Below are positions 1 to 10,931 of a stretch of DNA of 64,000 bases, piece after piece. The notes beneath the pieces were generated by a model that did no database searches, was not told where the DNA came from, and was given only the letters and a program-made list of their open reading frames with translations. A program made the translations under genes and the position numbers. Source of the stretch: Rhinopithecus roxellana (Eukaryota > Chordata > Mammalia > Primates > Cercopithecidae); assembly GCF_007565055.1 (NCBI RefSeq), contig NC_044557.1, forward strand, positions 137,311,493 to 137,375,492. Direction: 5' to 3'. Numbering within the stretch: the first letter of the stretch is position 1; each line of letters begins with the position of its first letter.

Positions 1-325
1 CTGGAGAAACACAAAGTCCAGAAAAGAGTGTGCCTCTTCTGGAGAGACACAGGCTCTGTTTTCTGAATGCCAGCATTTGGAAGAGAACCAAAAAAGTTCA
101 GTAAAATACCCAGATGCTTCCAAATAGTGGATGATTGGTTCGGCAAATAGAGCACTGCTTGAATGCTTTTCTTGTCAATGAACGGTGGCATCACATAATC
201 ATTATAAATTAAATGCTAAACCAGGAATAGAACTGAAACTTCCTGATCCAAGGTTCTGGCCCGTATGCTGTCTTCAATTCCATATGCGTCTTACTGGTTA
301 TTCTGGGCTGGTAATACTTGCTCAC

Positions 326-487
326 CCGTGAAAGAAAGGCACCTTTTAGCAAAAGACTTGGCTCAGTTTCATCCTGAAGTATTTGATCTCTGGCCAGCTG
401 GACCTGGTGTAAAAATCTCATATTAGCGTTATGTTTCATTTGACAATAAATTTCTAATTCTAAACTTTCCTTTCTTAAAATAATATC
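326..487 (-). other. Candidate 54-codon internal exon, unidentified
   Basis: On the minus strand a pyrimidine-containing stretch ending in AAACAG at 488-491 is followed by 162 open nucleotides. These end at a good donor, CGG|GTGAGC (GT at 325-324). The segment is exactly 54 codons, phase 0 at both ends, and lies in a longer open frame (550 to 209). Its translation is mixed and not repeat-like (DIILRKESLELE... to ...LLLKGAFLSR), and no known transposon matches. I do not recognise the protein. No neighbouring exon is visible, and open frames of this size occur by chance, so this is only a candidate. Confidence 0.2.
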
Positions 488-550
488 CTGTTTAAGAAAC
501 CAGAAAGTTATTAAGTCTCTTTTTTTAGAGCAGTGAAGATTTTCATGCAA

Positions 551-2426
551 ATTGACACTAAGAAGCTAAAGATAATGTAATGATCCAAAGTCAGAATTTC
601 TAGGCAAGTTAAATCAGTCAGTCTTAGTTTTTATTCCACTGTGTTTTCATTTGAAACTTATGTAGACTAGCAGGAAAGAAAACAAACCAACAATTATTTC
701 CTGTTTGCTAGATATATTGCATTCAACTCCAAGTTCTAGGCATGTTATCTTTTATTAATAATATGTGCCACTCTGATTATACTATTAGGTCATGAAGATG
801 GATAGATAATATTGTTATTTAAAGTTGCAACAAGCAATCTTTTAACTGACATGTAATCATTAATTAGTGATCATGGCTTTATATTATCTGTTTATATTTA
901 TCCCCTATTAATCTGCTTCCACTAAATAAGATGTGGTGAAGAAAACTGGTTTCTCTTTTGCTTGATTTTTAAACTCCAACTAGGCTTCAAACGGAGCACT
1001 GATTAGCCAGAACTTTCGTAAGTTGCCTACACAGTTTCCTAAATAAAGAATAGTGATATAGCTCATCCTGAGAAGTGTTCAGAAGTGGTAGGTGTGAACC
1101 AGGGGGAGAACTGAGTGGGCATCAGCTCCTCCCTATTCCAGAGAAATCTGAGCATGGCTTCCTCCACGCACTTCAAAGGCCCACTTTGGGAACTGGGAAA
1201 TAATTTCTACCTAAATCATTTGGTAAGTATGCTGGAACCAGTCTTCATTTTAGGTGCTAAAATTAAAGATTGGCATTCAGGTCACTAAATACATTATAGA
1301 ATATAGGATCAGTCTTGCTGAGCTGATACGTATTCCATACTATCCTGCTTATGTGATATCTGCCAATTCCTGTGACTATTTTTTATTTTTATTTTTTACA
1401 ATACTCAGTAACTCTTTGCTTTGGCTCAGGTTTTAAAGCAGACAAGACTTTTCTTGGTTTGAAAACATAAGAAAAATATCTGTTTAACACTGAAATTCCA
1501 TAAATTGTTTTTAGGAATATTATGATGATCCTTCCTTTGCCATGAACAACAAAGAAAGACATAAGTAAGCATGTATTCCTTTTTCATTAAAATGTACCCC
1601 TTATTTTTTTTAAAGTCTTGTATTGACCTGACTTCTGTCTACTTTTCTACCGCACTGTTGTAACTCTGATTCAGCCCAGTGGCCCCCAAATGTCAATCAT
1701 TCAGAGTCCAACAACTATATTTTCCTTAATATTTGTAGTTATTTTTTTTACCACTGTATCTTCCTTACTATTTTATAGCTGTATTTTTAATATTATATAT
1801 ACATGCTATATAATATATAAATAATGTGATCTATTTCTAACACACATTAAACTACAAAATTATCAAAATAAAGATTCTTTATGCTATCTGATGTAATCTC
1901 AATTAAGCCATACTATGTTTTAGGAAATGCTTTACTACAAGTAGAGAGCTGCTTTTGCTTTCTCAAATATATACTCTTCTCCCTCATTTGCAATTTGAAT
2001 TTGCAGATTTAGCAAATAAAACTACAGGATGTCTAGTTATATTTGAATTTCAGATAAAAAATAATATTTTAGTGTAAGTATTTCCAAATATTGTATAAGA
2101 CAATATTGCATTGAACATACTGCAGCTCAACATTTTTATCTGAAATTAAAATGTAACTGGGTATTTTATGTTTTATCTGGCAACTGTAGTTTTCATTCAT
2201 GTCATAATCTTCTTTTGGCTTAACACACTTCTTACTGGGTATATCCAAGGAAACCCTTGGCTTCAAGGGCCATGTCACTCCAATGGAGAGGTCTCTCATA
2301 AGCTTGTTTCTTTGAATGAATAAATAGTATTTGTCTCCTTATGTATAATTTTACAGCTTCAGTGAGTGGGGATTTTCTCTTCCCAGTATCTTATTTTATG
2401 TTATATCCTGGGCAAATCTAAGAGTT
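551..2426. other. AT-rich unique sequence, nothing recognised
   Basis: No open frame of note, RNA gene or repeat family is recognised. AT-rich runs occur at 1780-1830. Some very old repeat remnants may be too decayed to name. Confidence 0.5.
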
Positions 2427-2439
2427 GCCATTTTGGTTT

Positions 2440-2720
2440 TACTGTTTTTTTGTTTTGTTTTGTTTTTTGTTTTTGAGATGGAGTCTAGCTCTGTCCCCCA
2501 GGCTGGAGTGCAGTGGTGCAATCTCAGCTCACTGCAAGCTCCGCCTCCCGGGTTCACGCCATTCTCCTGCCTCAGCCTCCAGAGTAGCTGGGACTACAGG
2601 CGCCCGCCACCACACCTGGCTAATTTTTTGTATTTTTAATAGACATGGGGTTTCACTGTGTTAGCCAGGAGGGTCTCGATATCCTGACGTCGTGATTCAC
2701 CCGCCTCGGCCTCCCAAAGT
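2440..2720 (-). repeat. Alu (S/Y type), antisense, 5'-truncated
   Basis: Poly-T (TTTTG)n is followed by the reverse complement of the Alu right and left arms ('gagatggagtctagctctg' to 'cctcggcctcccaaagt'). The copy stops about 35 bp short of the Alu 5' end. A target-site duplication, gccattttggttt, flanks it at 2427-2439 and 2721-2733, so the truncation arose at insertion rather than by later deletion. Confidence 0.93.
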
Positions 2721-2977
2721 GCCATTTTGGTTTCACTTTAGCAAGAAAATTAGAAAACTGCATGAAGATGATCTTGTGATCTTTTTAGAATTTCAAATTT
2801 ATTTATATTGTTAATGTTTTGTACTAAATCTTCCAAGAATAAGTTCAGAGTAAATTTTTTGACATGATGTGTTTTTTTCACAACTAGTGTTAAAGACATA
2901 TTTGTAGCTTTTTGACATCAGTGAAGAGTCCTCACATCGATAATGTTTGGAAAATTAACCCAGTCCTCTCATTTCTT

Positions 2978-3329
2978 TTTTATTCTTTTATTTATTTATT
3001 TTATGTAGTCTTTATTTTATTTTATTATTTATTTATTTATTTTTATGAGACAGAGTCTCGCTTGGTCACCCAGACTGGAGTACAATGGAGCACTCTTGTC
3101 TCACTGAAACCTCTACCTCCCAGATTCAAGCGATTCTCTTGCCTCAACCTCCCGAGTAGCTCGGATTACAGGCACCTGCCACCACGTCCGGCTAATTTTT
3201 GTATTTTTAGTAGAGATAGGGTTTCACCATGTTTGGCCCGGCTGGTCTCGAACTCCTGACGACAAGTAATCCATCCGTCTTGGCCTACCAAAGTGCTGGG
3301 ATTACAGGCATGAGCCATTGCACCCAGCC
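2978..3329 (-). repeat. Alu (S type), antisense, with (TTTA)n tail
   Basis: An antisense full-length dimer runs from 'gagacagagtctcgcttggtc' near 3047 to 'tgcacccagccc'. Its A-tail has degenerated into TTTA/TTTAT repeats at 2978-3045. Several substitutions make it older than the AluYR copies. Confidence 0.92.
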
Positions 3330-3349
3330 CTTCATTTTTTTCTGAGAAG

Positions 3350-3465
3350 AAAATTACTCTAGAAAGTTGAAGACTTTCCCAGGGCTATGGACTTAGTTAA
3401 TGGCAGAAGTAGAAAATCCATGTCTCCTGATTTAATTCACATTTTATTCTCGTTACCCAAGTAGC
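3350..3465 (+). repeat. MIR SINE fragment
   Basis: The string 'cttagttaatggcagaagtagaaaatccatg' and its surroundings resemble the conserved MIR core ('agctagtaagtggcagagccag'). It is diverged, as expected of an ancient tRNA-derived SINE. No duplication is visible. Confidence 0.5.
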
Positions 3466-3739
3466 TATTTACAAGTTTAGACCTGTAAGGTTCTTCATTC
3501 AGGTCTACCAATGAACCTCCCGAAAAGGATGTATTTTCCACACAAATCAAAATTCATTTAGAGATCTGATTTGAATACCTGTAGATTAAAAAATAAAACA
3601 TATTTGCTCACCTCGCATTTTCTTATTGTTATTAATCTACATCTCTGGAAGATAAAAACCTTGTCACTCCTAATTTGTTCTTTTCTTCCTTCTGGCCTCC
3701 CTCAAGTCCTTCCGCCTTTCTTTCTGTCAACAATGAACT

Positions 3740-3917
3740 CTATTAGGGCTTCCAATGTTAGTATGTATTGGAATCATCTGAAGAGCTTGTGAAAACACAG
3801 ATAGCTGCGGATTCTGTAAGCGTTAGATGGAGATAGAGTATTTGCCCTTTTAACAAGTACTTAAGTCGTTCTGCTGCTGCTTCTGCTGCTGGGGCCACAC
3901 TTTGAGAATCTCTGAAC
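3740..3917 (+). mobile_element. hAT-Charlie type MITE (MER5/MER20 group)
   Basis: The segment contains 'attggaatcatctgaagagcttgtgaaaacacagat' and ends in 'gccacactttgagaatctctga'. These are the typical halves of a short non-autonomous hAT element. It is diverged and non-coding. I am unsure of the exact subfamily. Confidence 0.6.
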
Positions 3918-3927
3918 CACATGTTTG

Positions 3928-4105
3928 AGTAGTAGTTTTCAATACTGGCAGATTATCAGTGTACTTGTATAGCTTTGGACACTTCTACATGCTAAGGTTC
4001 CCCTGACCAAATTCTAATTTGATAGGCATAGGGGGAGGCTAAGCTATGTGTTTTTAAAAAGTTCTACGGATGTATTCATAGCACAGCTAGGTTTGAGGAA
4101 CATAG
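3928..4105 (+). mobile_element. MER5A-like hAT MITE
   Basis: It starts near 'gtagttttcaatactggcagattatcag' and ends near 'cacagctaggtttgaggaacat', in the order of the near-palindromic MER5A element. It sits about 10 bp downstream of another hAT MITE. Confidence 0.55.
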
Positions 4106-4189
4106 TAATAGATTGTAGAGAAAACCATCACATGGTTTCTGACGAAAATTACGGTGACAGGAATTAGATTCTCACCTAGGGTAATTCCA

Positions 4190-4870
4190 CAATAAAAACT
4201 TCATTAATCTCCTATGTTAACAGATTAAAGAAAAAAATATAATCAATCAATGTCAAAAAGGGCATTTATAACATTTCAAACTTACTTGAAATCTTTTGCT
4301 AGTGATTACAAACAAAAAAATAAATAAAAATCACCTCTTTTAAGTGACAAGGACTTAGAAGGCAAAGTTCTTCACCTGATTACGAGAGTAAGACACTTAG
4401 AGCAAGCCTTGAGGATAATGGGGCAACACTGGAAATATTTCTATAAAACTAGGAAAAAGTAAGAATGCTTGTTATTACATATTCCACTCAACATTACACT
4501 TGAGTTCTGCCCAATGCAGCAGCAGCAACAACAACAACCACAACAATAACAACAGCAACACAGAGATGATTATATTACAAAGGAAGAGAATGTGTACCTC
4601 AAAGTCCAAGAGAATAATCTGACAATCTGATAATTTAAGCAAATCAAAGAATTTGGCACAACAAAGAAAAACACAAGATTCTTGTCCTCTGCCATTAATC
4701 ATTTAAAAAATGGAAGAGGAGAAATAAACCCTCATATCACAGTAGCAAAAAAGGTTATTACATACCTAGAAATAACTACAAAAATAAATGAACAAGACCA
4801 TTATGAAAAAAATAAAAAAACAAAAATGTCACCAAAGAATGTAAAAGACTGAATAAATGGAAAGGTATAC
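4190..4870 (+). mobile_element. Old L1 (L1M) ORF2-region fragment
   Basis: Stretches such as 'acagattaaagaaaaaaatataatc', 'tcaaaaagggcatttataacatttc' and 'gactgaataaatggaaaggtata' match the reverse-transcriptase region of mammalian L1 in sense orientation. The frames are broken by many stops and indels. It is a dead fragment. Confidence 0.55.
4514..4562 (+). repeat. (CAG/CAA)n microsatellite
   Basis: An imperfect CAR triplet run (gcagcagcaacaacaac... to caacagcaacac) lies inside the old L1 fragment. It is open in several frames but not part of any supported gene. Confidence 0.8.
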
Positions 4871-4879
4871 ACTTGCTCT

Positions 4880-5070
4880 GGAGAGGAAGGTTCCAATATA
4901 CTATACAACTGATTTGTTATGTGTTCTCTCTGTTTCCCCACTAGATTGTCAGCTCCACAAGGGCAATCATGGTTTGTTTCATTCACTGAAGCAAACCAAG
5001 AATCTAGAGCAGTGGCACATAATCATCACACAACAAATGCCTGTTGAATGAATGAATAAATGAATGAAAT
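4880..5070 (+). mobile_element. L2 LINE 3' end
   Basis: The segment carries the L2 signature 'agattgtcagctccacaagggcaatcatggt', then 'gagcagtggcacataatc', and ends in the L2 tail 'tgttgaatgaatgaataaatgaatg'. This is an ancient LINE with no coding remnant here. Confidence 0.8.
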
Positions 5071-5159
5071 ATTGTTTGAATTAATTTATAAACTCAAAGG
5101 AGTCCAAACGAAACTCTCATGGGTTTTATGGTTTTTTAAAAAATGAACCTACCTGCAGA

Positions 5160-5845
5160 ACTGATTCTTAAAAACAAAAATGAAGACCAAGAAACATATT
5201 ACCCAGCAGTCATAGTCATTGGTATTTTTATTCAAATGAGTTGAAAATTTATGTCCATGTAAACACCTGTGTACAGATGTTTATAGCAACTTTATAGACA
5301 CTTGCTAAAGCTTGAACTAACCAATATATCCTTCAGTAGGTGAGTGGATAAACAGTCTTACATTTAGACAAAAAACCATTATTCAGCACTAAAAATAAAT
5401 GAGCTATCACGCCATGTAAAGATATGGAGGAAACTTAAATGCATATTACTAAGTGAAAGAAGTCAATCTGACAAGCTATCTACTGAATAATTCCAATTAT
5501 ATGATATTCTGGAAAGACTGTCAAGAAGGAAGGGATGAAAATCCATTCCCAAGAGGAGTTTTAGGGCAGTAAAACTTTTCTGAATGATTATAGTAGATAA
5601 CTGTCACTATACATTTGTCCAAACCCATAGAATGTACAACACCAAGAGTGGACCCTGATGTAAATTATGAACTTTGAGTGCTACTGACATGTTATTGTAG
5701 AGTCATTGATTGTTACAAATGTACTACTTTGGTGCTGGATGCTGATGGTGGCTATTGGCAGAGGGCCAATATAAAACTTTCTGTACTTTCTACACAATTT
5801 TGCTGGAAACCTAAAGCTGCTTTTTAAAAAGTCCATTAAAAATAT
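5160..5845 (+). mobile_element. L1ME-type 3' end
   Basis: 'acccatagaatgtacaacaccaagagtggaccctgatgtaaattatg' followed by 'tgtactactttggtgctggatgctgatgg' and 'attttgctggaaacctaaagctgc' is the 3' UTR signature of an old L1ME-type element. The upstream part (5240-5480) reads as the ORF2 end in the same sense. Strongly diverged. Confidence 0.7.
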
Positions 5846-6049
5846 GAAACAAAGAAAATGGAAAGAGACAAATTTTTAATGTGGATATCTTTAAATACAC
5901 ACAAAATACAGAAAAATAATAAATTGTGATTTATCTGTCAGATTTAAAATGACCAATATTTTGCTGATTTATCCCTCTTCACATTTTAATCAGTGTTTTA
6001 GGTAAATCCAAGAGACCATATAATTTCATCCACAAATGCTTAAGTATAA

Positions 6050-6757
6050 GTTGATTTTAAATTTCATCTGCAAGAGAAAAGGAGTCATAATTGTAAAATC
6101 TTTTTTAAAAATCCAAATGTTCTATGAAACAACACACTGTATAAAATGTCCACAAAGATTGATAAAAGTTAAAATACAATTATAGACTGGGAGAAAATAT
6201 TTAGAGCATATGTATGACAATGAATGAAGAAATTATAAAAAGACAACCTAATAAAGTTGGTCAAAGCATATAAAGAGTTTATTAATAGAAGAATTCCTAA
6301 TGATTTAAAACCCCAAAGCATCACTGGTAATTAAAACAATGCTCATTAATTATGAATGAGAATTATATTTTTTTCATAAAAAGAAATCATGACCACACTC
6401 AAGTTTGACAATATTTTGGAAATATAATTTTTTTTCCCCTTTGGAGAGTAGCTTGGGAGTCTCTATTGAAATTAAAGTAGAACATATTCTTCAACCTGGT
6501 AATTTAATTTTACATATCTATCTTAGAAAATTACTTGCACACATGCAAAGAAAGTATAATCGATACTCTCTTTGTTGTAGTATTTTTTGCTAGTAGCCAA
6601 AAAGCAGGAAATAACCTACTATCAATAGAAAACTTTAACTTAATGAGTTATGGCACCATTATTTCTTGGATCACAATGCAGTAGTTGCATACGATGACGC
6701 AGTTTCACATGCACTGACAGGGCCATGAGTAACCTACGTAATGCTTCAATGCAAGTT
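6050..6757 (+). mobile_element. Old L1M fragment, ORF2 3' region
   Basis: 'gactgggagaaaatatttagagcatatg', 'gacaacctaataaagttggtcaaag' and 'ggtaattaaaacaatg' align by eye with the end of L1 ORF2 in sense. 'gtagccaaaaagcaggaaataacc' fits further downstream. No frame survives. An Alu sits in its 3' part. Confidence 0.55.
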
Positions 6758-6768
6758 AGAAAAATGCC

Positions 6769-7063
6769 CCTTGGCGCGGTGGCTGATGCCTGTAATCCCA
6801 GCACTTTGGGAGGCCAAGGCAGGCGGATCACGAGGTCAGGAGATCGAGACCTCCTGGTCAACACGGTGAAACCCTATCTCTACTAAAAATACAAAAAAAA
6901 TTAGCCTGGCGTGGTGGTGGGAGCCTGCAGTCCCAACCATGCAGGAGGCTGAGGCAGGAGAATGGCGTGAACCCGGGAGGCAGAGCTTGCAGTGAGCCGA
7001 GATAGCGGCACCTGCACTCCAGCCTGGGGGACAGACCGAGACTCCGTCTAAAAAAACAAAAAA
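6769..7063 (+). repeat. Alu (Y/S type), sense, full length
   Basis: The copy reads 'ttggcgcggtggctgatgcctgtaatcccagc' to 'gactccgtctaaaaaaacaaaaa'. It is flanked by the perfect duplication agaaaaatgcc at 6758-6768 and 7064-7074. Only the first few bases of the Alu 5' end are altered. Confidence 0.94.
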
Positions 7064-7284
7064 AGAAAAATGCCGCTTTTGAATGGATACAGCCATGCGC
7101 CAGGGTTCATGTTTAATGAGCAAAACACAGGTTGCCTATCAGCCCCCACTCAGCACTTTAGCCTGGTGTCCTTGCGCAGGATATAACCTGCCCAACAGTA
7201 CTTGGGACCCTGCTACTCATAAGGAAAGTGCTCTACAGAGAGTTTGCTAAGTAGAGAAAGAAACGTAAGCAACACTCTATAGCG

Positions 7285-7483
7285 AGCTTTTCCAACCCGC
7301 AGCCCAGGAAAGCTTTGAATATGGCCCAACACAAGTTCGCCAACTTTCTTAAAACATTATGAGATTTTTTTTTTTTAAGCTCACCTACTGTCATTAGCGT
7401 TAGTGTATTTCATGTGTGGCCCAAGATAATTCTTCTTCTAATGTGACCCAGGGAAGCCAAAAGATTGAACACCCCTGCTCTAC
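7285..7483 (-). mobile_element. MER1-type hAT-Charlie MITE
   Basis: On the minus strand this reads from about 'ggggtgttcaatcttttggcttccctgggtcacattag' to 'ctgggctgcgggttggaaaagctcg', the order of a MER1A/B element. It is non-autonomous and about 200 bp long. The MER1 name is from memory. Confidence 0.7.
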
Positions 7484-7504
7484 AGCATAAAATCCTTTAT
7501 ATAT

Positions 7505-7620
7505 TTCTCTCTTTCTCTCTCTCTCACTCTCTCTCACACGCACACACACGAGCACACATACAGACATATCCACGCAAAATTATTTGTGTGTGTATGTGCG
7601 TGCATATATATATATATATG
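7505..7620. repeat. Compound microsatellite (CT)n(CA)n(TG)n(TA)n
   Basis: The run 'tctctctttctctctctctc' is followed by a CA-rich stretch, then 'gtgtgtgtatgtgcgtgc' and 'atatatatatatatatg'. Four dinucleotide motifs in series suggest replication slippage. There is no coding signal. Confidence 0.9.
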
Positions 7621-7645
7621 CACAACAAATATCTGGAAGGATATC

Positions 7646-7998
7646 TGATATGGTTTGGCTTTGTGCCCCACCCAAATCTCATCTCCCCAGGTATTGAGGG
7701 AGGGACCTGTTCGAAGGTAATTGGATCATGGAGGAGGTTCCCTCACGCTGTTCTCATGAGAGTGTGTGAGTTCTCACATGATCTAATTGTTTTATGAGTG
7801 GTGTTTTCCCCTGCTCTCTTGCTGTCTCCTGCCACCTAGTAAAGAAGGTACTTACTTCTCCTTAGCCTTCCACCATGATAATAAGTTTCCTGAGGCCTCC
7901 CAGCCATGTGGAACTGTGAGGCAATTAAAGCCCCTTTCTTTGTAAATTACCCAGTCTCCAGTACTATCTTTATAGCAGTGTGAGAACAGACTAATACA
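7646..7998 (+). repeat. MST-type solo LTR (ERVL-MaLR)
   Basis: The LTR opens with 'tgatatggtttggctttgtg' and closes with 'cagtgtgagaacagactaataca', the hallmark ends of the MaLR MST/THE1 group. Length is 353 bp. The flanks atatc and acatt agree at only 3 of 5 positions, as for an old duplication. No internal MaLR sequence follows, so it is a solo LTR. Confidence 0.85.
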
Positions 7999-8003
7999 AC
8001 ATT

Positions 8004-8895
8004 CATCCTTGGGAGCTGAATATGGAAGTGGGAGAGGGGCAAAGGGACTTAGTTACGGTTTGAAACTACTCCAACAAGTACATGATGGTGAATTATATCA
8101 GTGACATAAAAATAAATGCTTACTGAAAGCAAAAACACAAAAATTACAAACTAAAAGAAGCTGGCACCACAGTCATGAAAAAGCTCCCCACAAATTATAT
8201 TCCTTAACTGCGTAACACACTTTATAATATCTTTTTCATGTACTATCTTTTTACCTTTGTTGAATTATGAGGGACTAAAAGTTTTTGGTAGGTTCGTATA
8301 TTGACATACGCTGAAGCCTTTAACATAATGACTGAGTATCCTTATTATTGGTATGAAAAGATGTCCATATATTCAATACATATGGTACTAAAGTATACCT
8401 AAGATCATTTCCATCTTTATGTATATAGACAATTTATCTTTGCCAGTTCAACTAACCCACAGCTAATTTTGTTGAGAATTTGGTGATGATCCCCTTTTGT
8501 GACCATCACTCTCAATATGTTGAATCCTGGCTTGACCAATTTAATGTATGATCTGTTCTTCCTATGACTCATCGACATTACAGTTTTCTTCTCATAGATT
8601 GCACAATTCCTGAATATTTGCACTGTTTCTTTTAGTTCAAAGATAGAAAAGAATAACATTATGACCTTGGCTTTCTACCATAAACCCAAACTGACATTTT
8701 CTAAGAAGTGATAAAATGAGACTCTCTATGGAAAAGATAAGATTCAAAGAGACCTCATAAGTGAGCACACAAAATATAGTTAGAAGATTCTGCATATGTG
8801 ATTTAAAGCAAACATTCAGTGAATGAGCTAATACAATACATGCAATAAACTAAGAAAAATATATTTATTTGACACGACGTTATTATTATTTTGTG
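8004..8895. other. Unique sequence, nothing recognised
   Basis: AT-rich single-copy sequence. The longest minus-strand open frame (8417-8659) has no recognisable domain and is treated as chance. Confidence 0.5.
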
Positions 8896-9189
8896 GGGGA
8901 GGATCAGGGACAGAGTCTTGTTCTGTCGCCTAGGCTGGATTGCAATGGCTCAATCTCGGCTCACTGCAACCTCCACTACCCAGGTTCAAGTGATTCTCCT
9001 GCTTCAGCCTTCTGAGTAACTGTGATTACAGGCGTGTGCTACCATGCCTGGCTAATTGTTTTGGTATTTTTAGTAGAGACAGGGTTTCACCATGTTGGTC
9101 AGGGTGGTCATGAACTCCTGACCTCGTGATCCACCCACCTTGGCCTCCTAAAGTGCTGGGATTACAAGTGTAAGCCACCACGCCTGGCC
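8896..9189 (-). repeat. Alu (S type), antisense
   Basis: An antisense Alu dimer runs from 'ggacagagtcttgttctgtcgc' to 'aagccaccacgcctggccc'. The tail is decayed to 'ttattattattttgtggggg'. It carries several substitutions and no clear duplication. Confidence 0.92.
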
Positions 9190-9235
9190 CAGGATGTTAT
9201 TTTTTTAAGTCCGTGGCAACTAGTGCCATACAATG

Positions 9236-9350
9236 TGCTTTGATGTAATAAATAAATCTAGTGATTTTATTTAGTGATTTAAGTGATTTACTAGTAAGTA
9301 TTTAAATAAATTAAATCACTATTTGCTAGTGATTTAAGTACATACATTTT
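9236..9350. repeat. AT-rich repeat of 'agtgattta' with inverted copies
   Basis: The nonamer agtgattta recurs in direct orientation at about 9260-9290 and 9330-9340. Its reverse complement lies in 'ttaaatcacta' (about 9310-9322). This is a small, slippage-prone, hairpin-capable patch. Confidence 0.6.
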
Positions 9351-9470
9351 GAAGTTTAAAAATATTACTCACTTGTTGTGAAAAACTATTTCTTTAAGCA
9401 TAAGCATATAAGGATATATTTAATTTTTTCCTTCATTTTCTCAATGATATTTAAACAGGGTAAAATATTA

Positions 9471-9770
9471 AATTTTTTTTTTCTTTTTTGAGACCGAGTC
9501 TCACTCTGTCACCCAGACTGGAGTGCAGTGACGTGATCTCGGCTCACTGCAAGTTCTTCCTCCCGGGTTCATGCCATTCTCCTGCCTCAGCCTCCCAAGT
9601 AGCTGGGACTACAGGCCCTCGCCACCATGCCCAGCTAATTTTTTTGTATTTTTAGTAGAGACGGGTTTTCCCCGTATTAACCAGGATGGTCTCAATCTCC
9701 TGACCTCGTGATCTGCCTGCCTGGGCCTCCCAAAGTGCTGGGATTACAGGTGTGAGCCACCGTGCCCAGC
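9471..9770 (-). repeat. Alu (Y/S type), antisense, full length
   Basis: A poly-T run is followed by 'gagaccgagtctcactctgtc', ending in 'gtgagccaccgtgcccagcc'. The full dimer is present. Confidence 0.93.
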
Positions 9771-10472
9771 CAATTTAATTTTTATCTTATTATTACCATT
9801 ATTTATTTATTTATTTATTTTTTACCATTAAGGGCCTTTAAATAACTTGAAAAATAAGTGCTGAATGGTATGTTCGTGATTTTTTCTCTACATGTACAAA
9901 AACCGATAAATATGGAACCATTTAGTGTACACAGGTATAAAAAGTATTTCTGAAAAGTAGCATTATGTTCTTTCACGCCAAGAAGTCCAACCAATGTTCT
10001 TGTATGTCGTCTCGAAATTTCCCCTGGGAAGTTTCAAACAACTATGCCCAAGTTAGGATATGGCTTGGGACTGGCGTGTCCGAAAATAAGTTTCTTATCT
10101 GTGAAAAGGAAAAAAGCCTTTCAGTATGCTTTTCACCTAGACAGTGCTCAGTTGAGGGTCATTTCTTTTTGACTGTTCACATGTTTGGTGACAGGTGTAC
10201 CCATGTACCCTGATGCTGGCGTCTACTGGCTTCCACGTTCTTCTTCCCTAGACTCATCACTTTGGTCCTGATTCACTGCCTTCCTACATCCTAAGTTTAA
10301 TGTGCATAAAATTTTCTCATGGAACTTGTTACATATGCAAATGTCATTCTATAGCAATTTAAAACATTGGTCTTGAGTTAAAAGTATCAACAGTGAAAAC
10401 ACTCTCCATAACCTAATATTGAACACAAAGAAAGTTGCAAAATGATGAATACCATGTGATGTGATTTGACAT
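9771..10472. other. Unique sequence upstream of the L1
   Basis: A (TTTA)n patch lies at 9800-9820. The rest is single-copy AT-rich sequence. The small open frame at 9965-10213 shows no domain or repeat similarity and is unsupported. Confidence 0.5.
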
Positions 10473-10488
10473 AAAATTTAAAAAACAT
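10473..10488. repeat. L1 target-site duplication, left copy
   Basis: aaaatttaaaaaacat, preceded by T, lies directly before the L1 start. The right copy at 16667-16681 differs by one substitution and one A. The T/AAAA junction fits the preferred L1 endonuclease nick. Confidence 0.65.
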
Positions 10489-10498
10489 GGGGGCGGAG

Positions 10499-10509
10499 CA
10501 AGATGGCCG
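10499..10509 (+). promoter_or_regulatory. YY1 site in the L1 promoter
   Basis: caagatggccg matches the YY1 core at the expected distance from the L1 5' end. In human L1 this site directs accurate initiation at base 1. Confidence 0.8.
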
Positions 10510-10886
10510 AATAGGAACAGCTCCAGTCTCCAACTCCCAGCGCGAGCGACACAGAAGACCGGTGATTTCTGCATTTTCAACTGAGGTACTGGGGTCATCT
10601 CACTAGGGAGTGCCGGACAATCGGTGCTGGTCAGCTGCTGCAGCCTGACCAGCGAGAGCTGAAGCAGGGCGAGGCATTGCCTCACCTGGAAGCGCAAGGG
10701 GGAAGGGGATCCGTTTTCCTAGCCAGGGGAACTGAGACACACAACACCTGGAAAATCGGGTAACTCCCACCCCAATACTACGCTGTAAGCATACAGGCAC
10801 ACCAGGAGAATATATCCCACACCTGGCCGGGAGGGTCCCACGCCCACGAAGCCTCCCTCACTGCTAACACAGCAGTCTGCCGGGAT

Positions 10887-10931
10887 CTATCCGCAAGGCA
10901 GCAGCGAGGCTGGGGGAGGGGCGCCCGCCAT
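10887..10931 (-). pseudogene. L1 antisense ORF0 start, stopped at codon 15
   Basis: On the minus strand ATG at 10931-10929 begins MAGAPPPASLLPCG, which I recognise as the start of the primate L1 antisense ORF0. A TAG at 10889-10887 ends it after 14 residues. In the human element, from memory, the frame continues to about 70 codons and can splice into host exons. The start context lies opposite 'gcgcccgccattgctg'. Whether the stop is private to this copy or fixed in the monkey lineage cannot be told from one copy. Confidence 0.65.

Noticed and set aside
2425..2664. Open frames with 'SPRLECSGAISAHC' or 'LPGSRHSPASASRVAGTTGARH'-like text, repeated at many sites
   Set aside because: These are translated Alu sequences and recur wherever an Alu lies.
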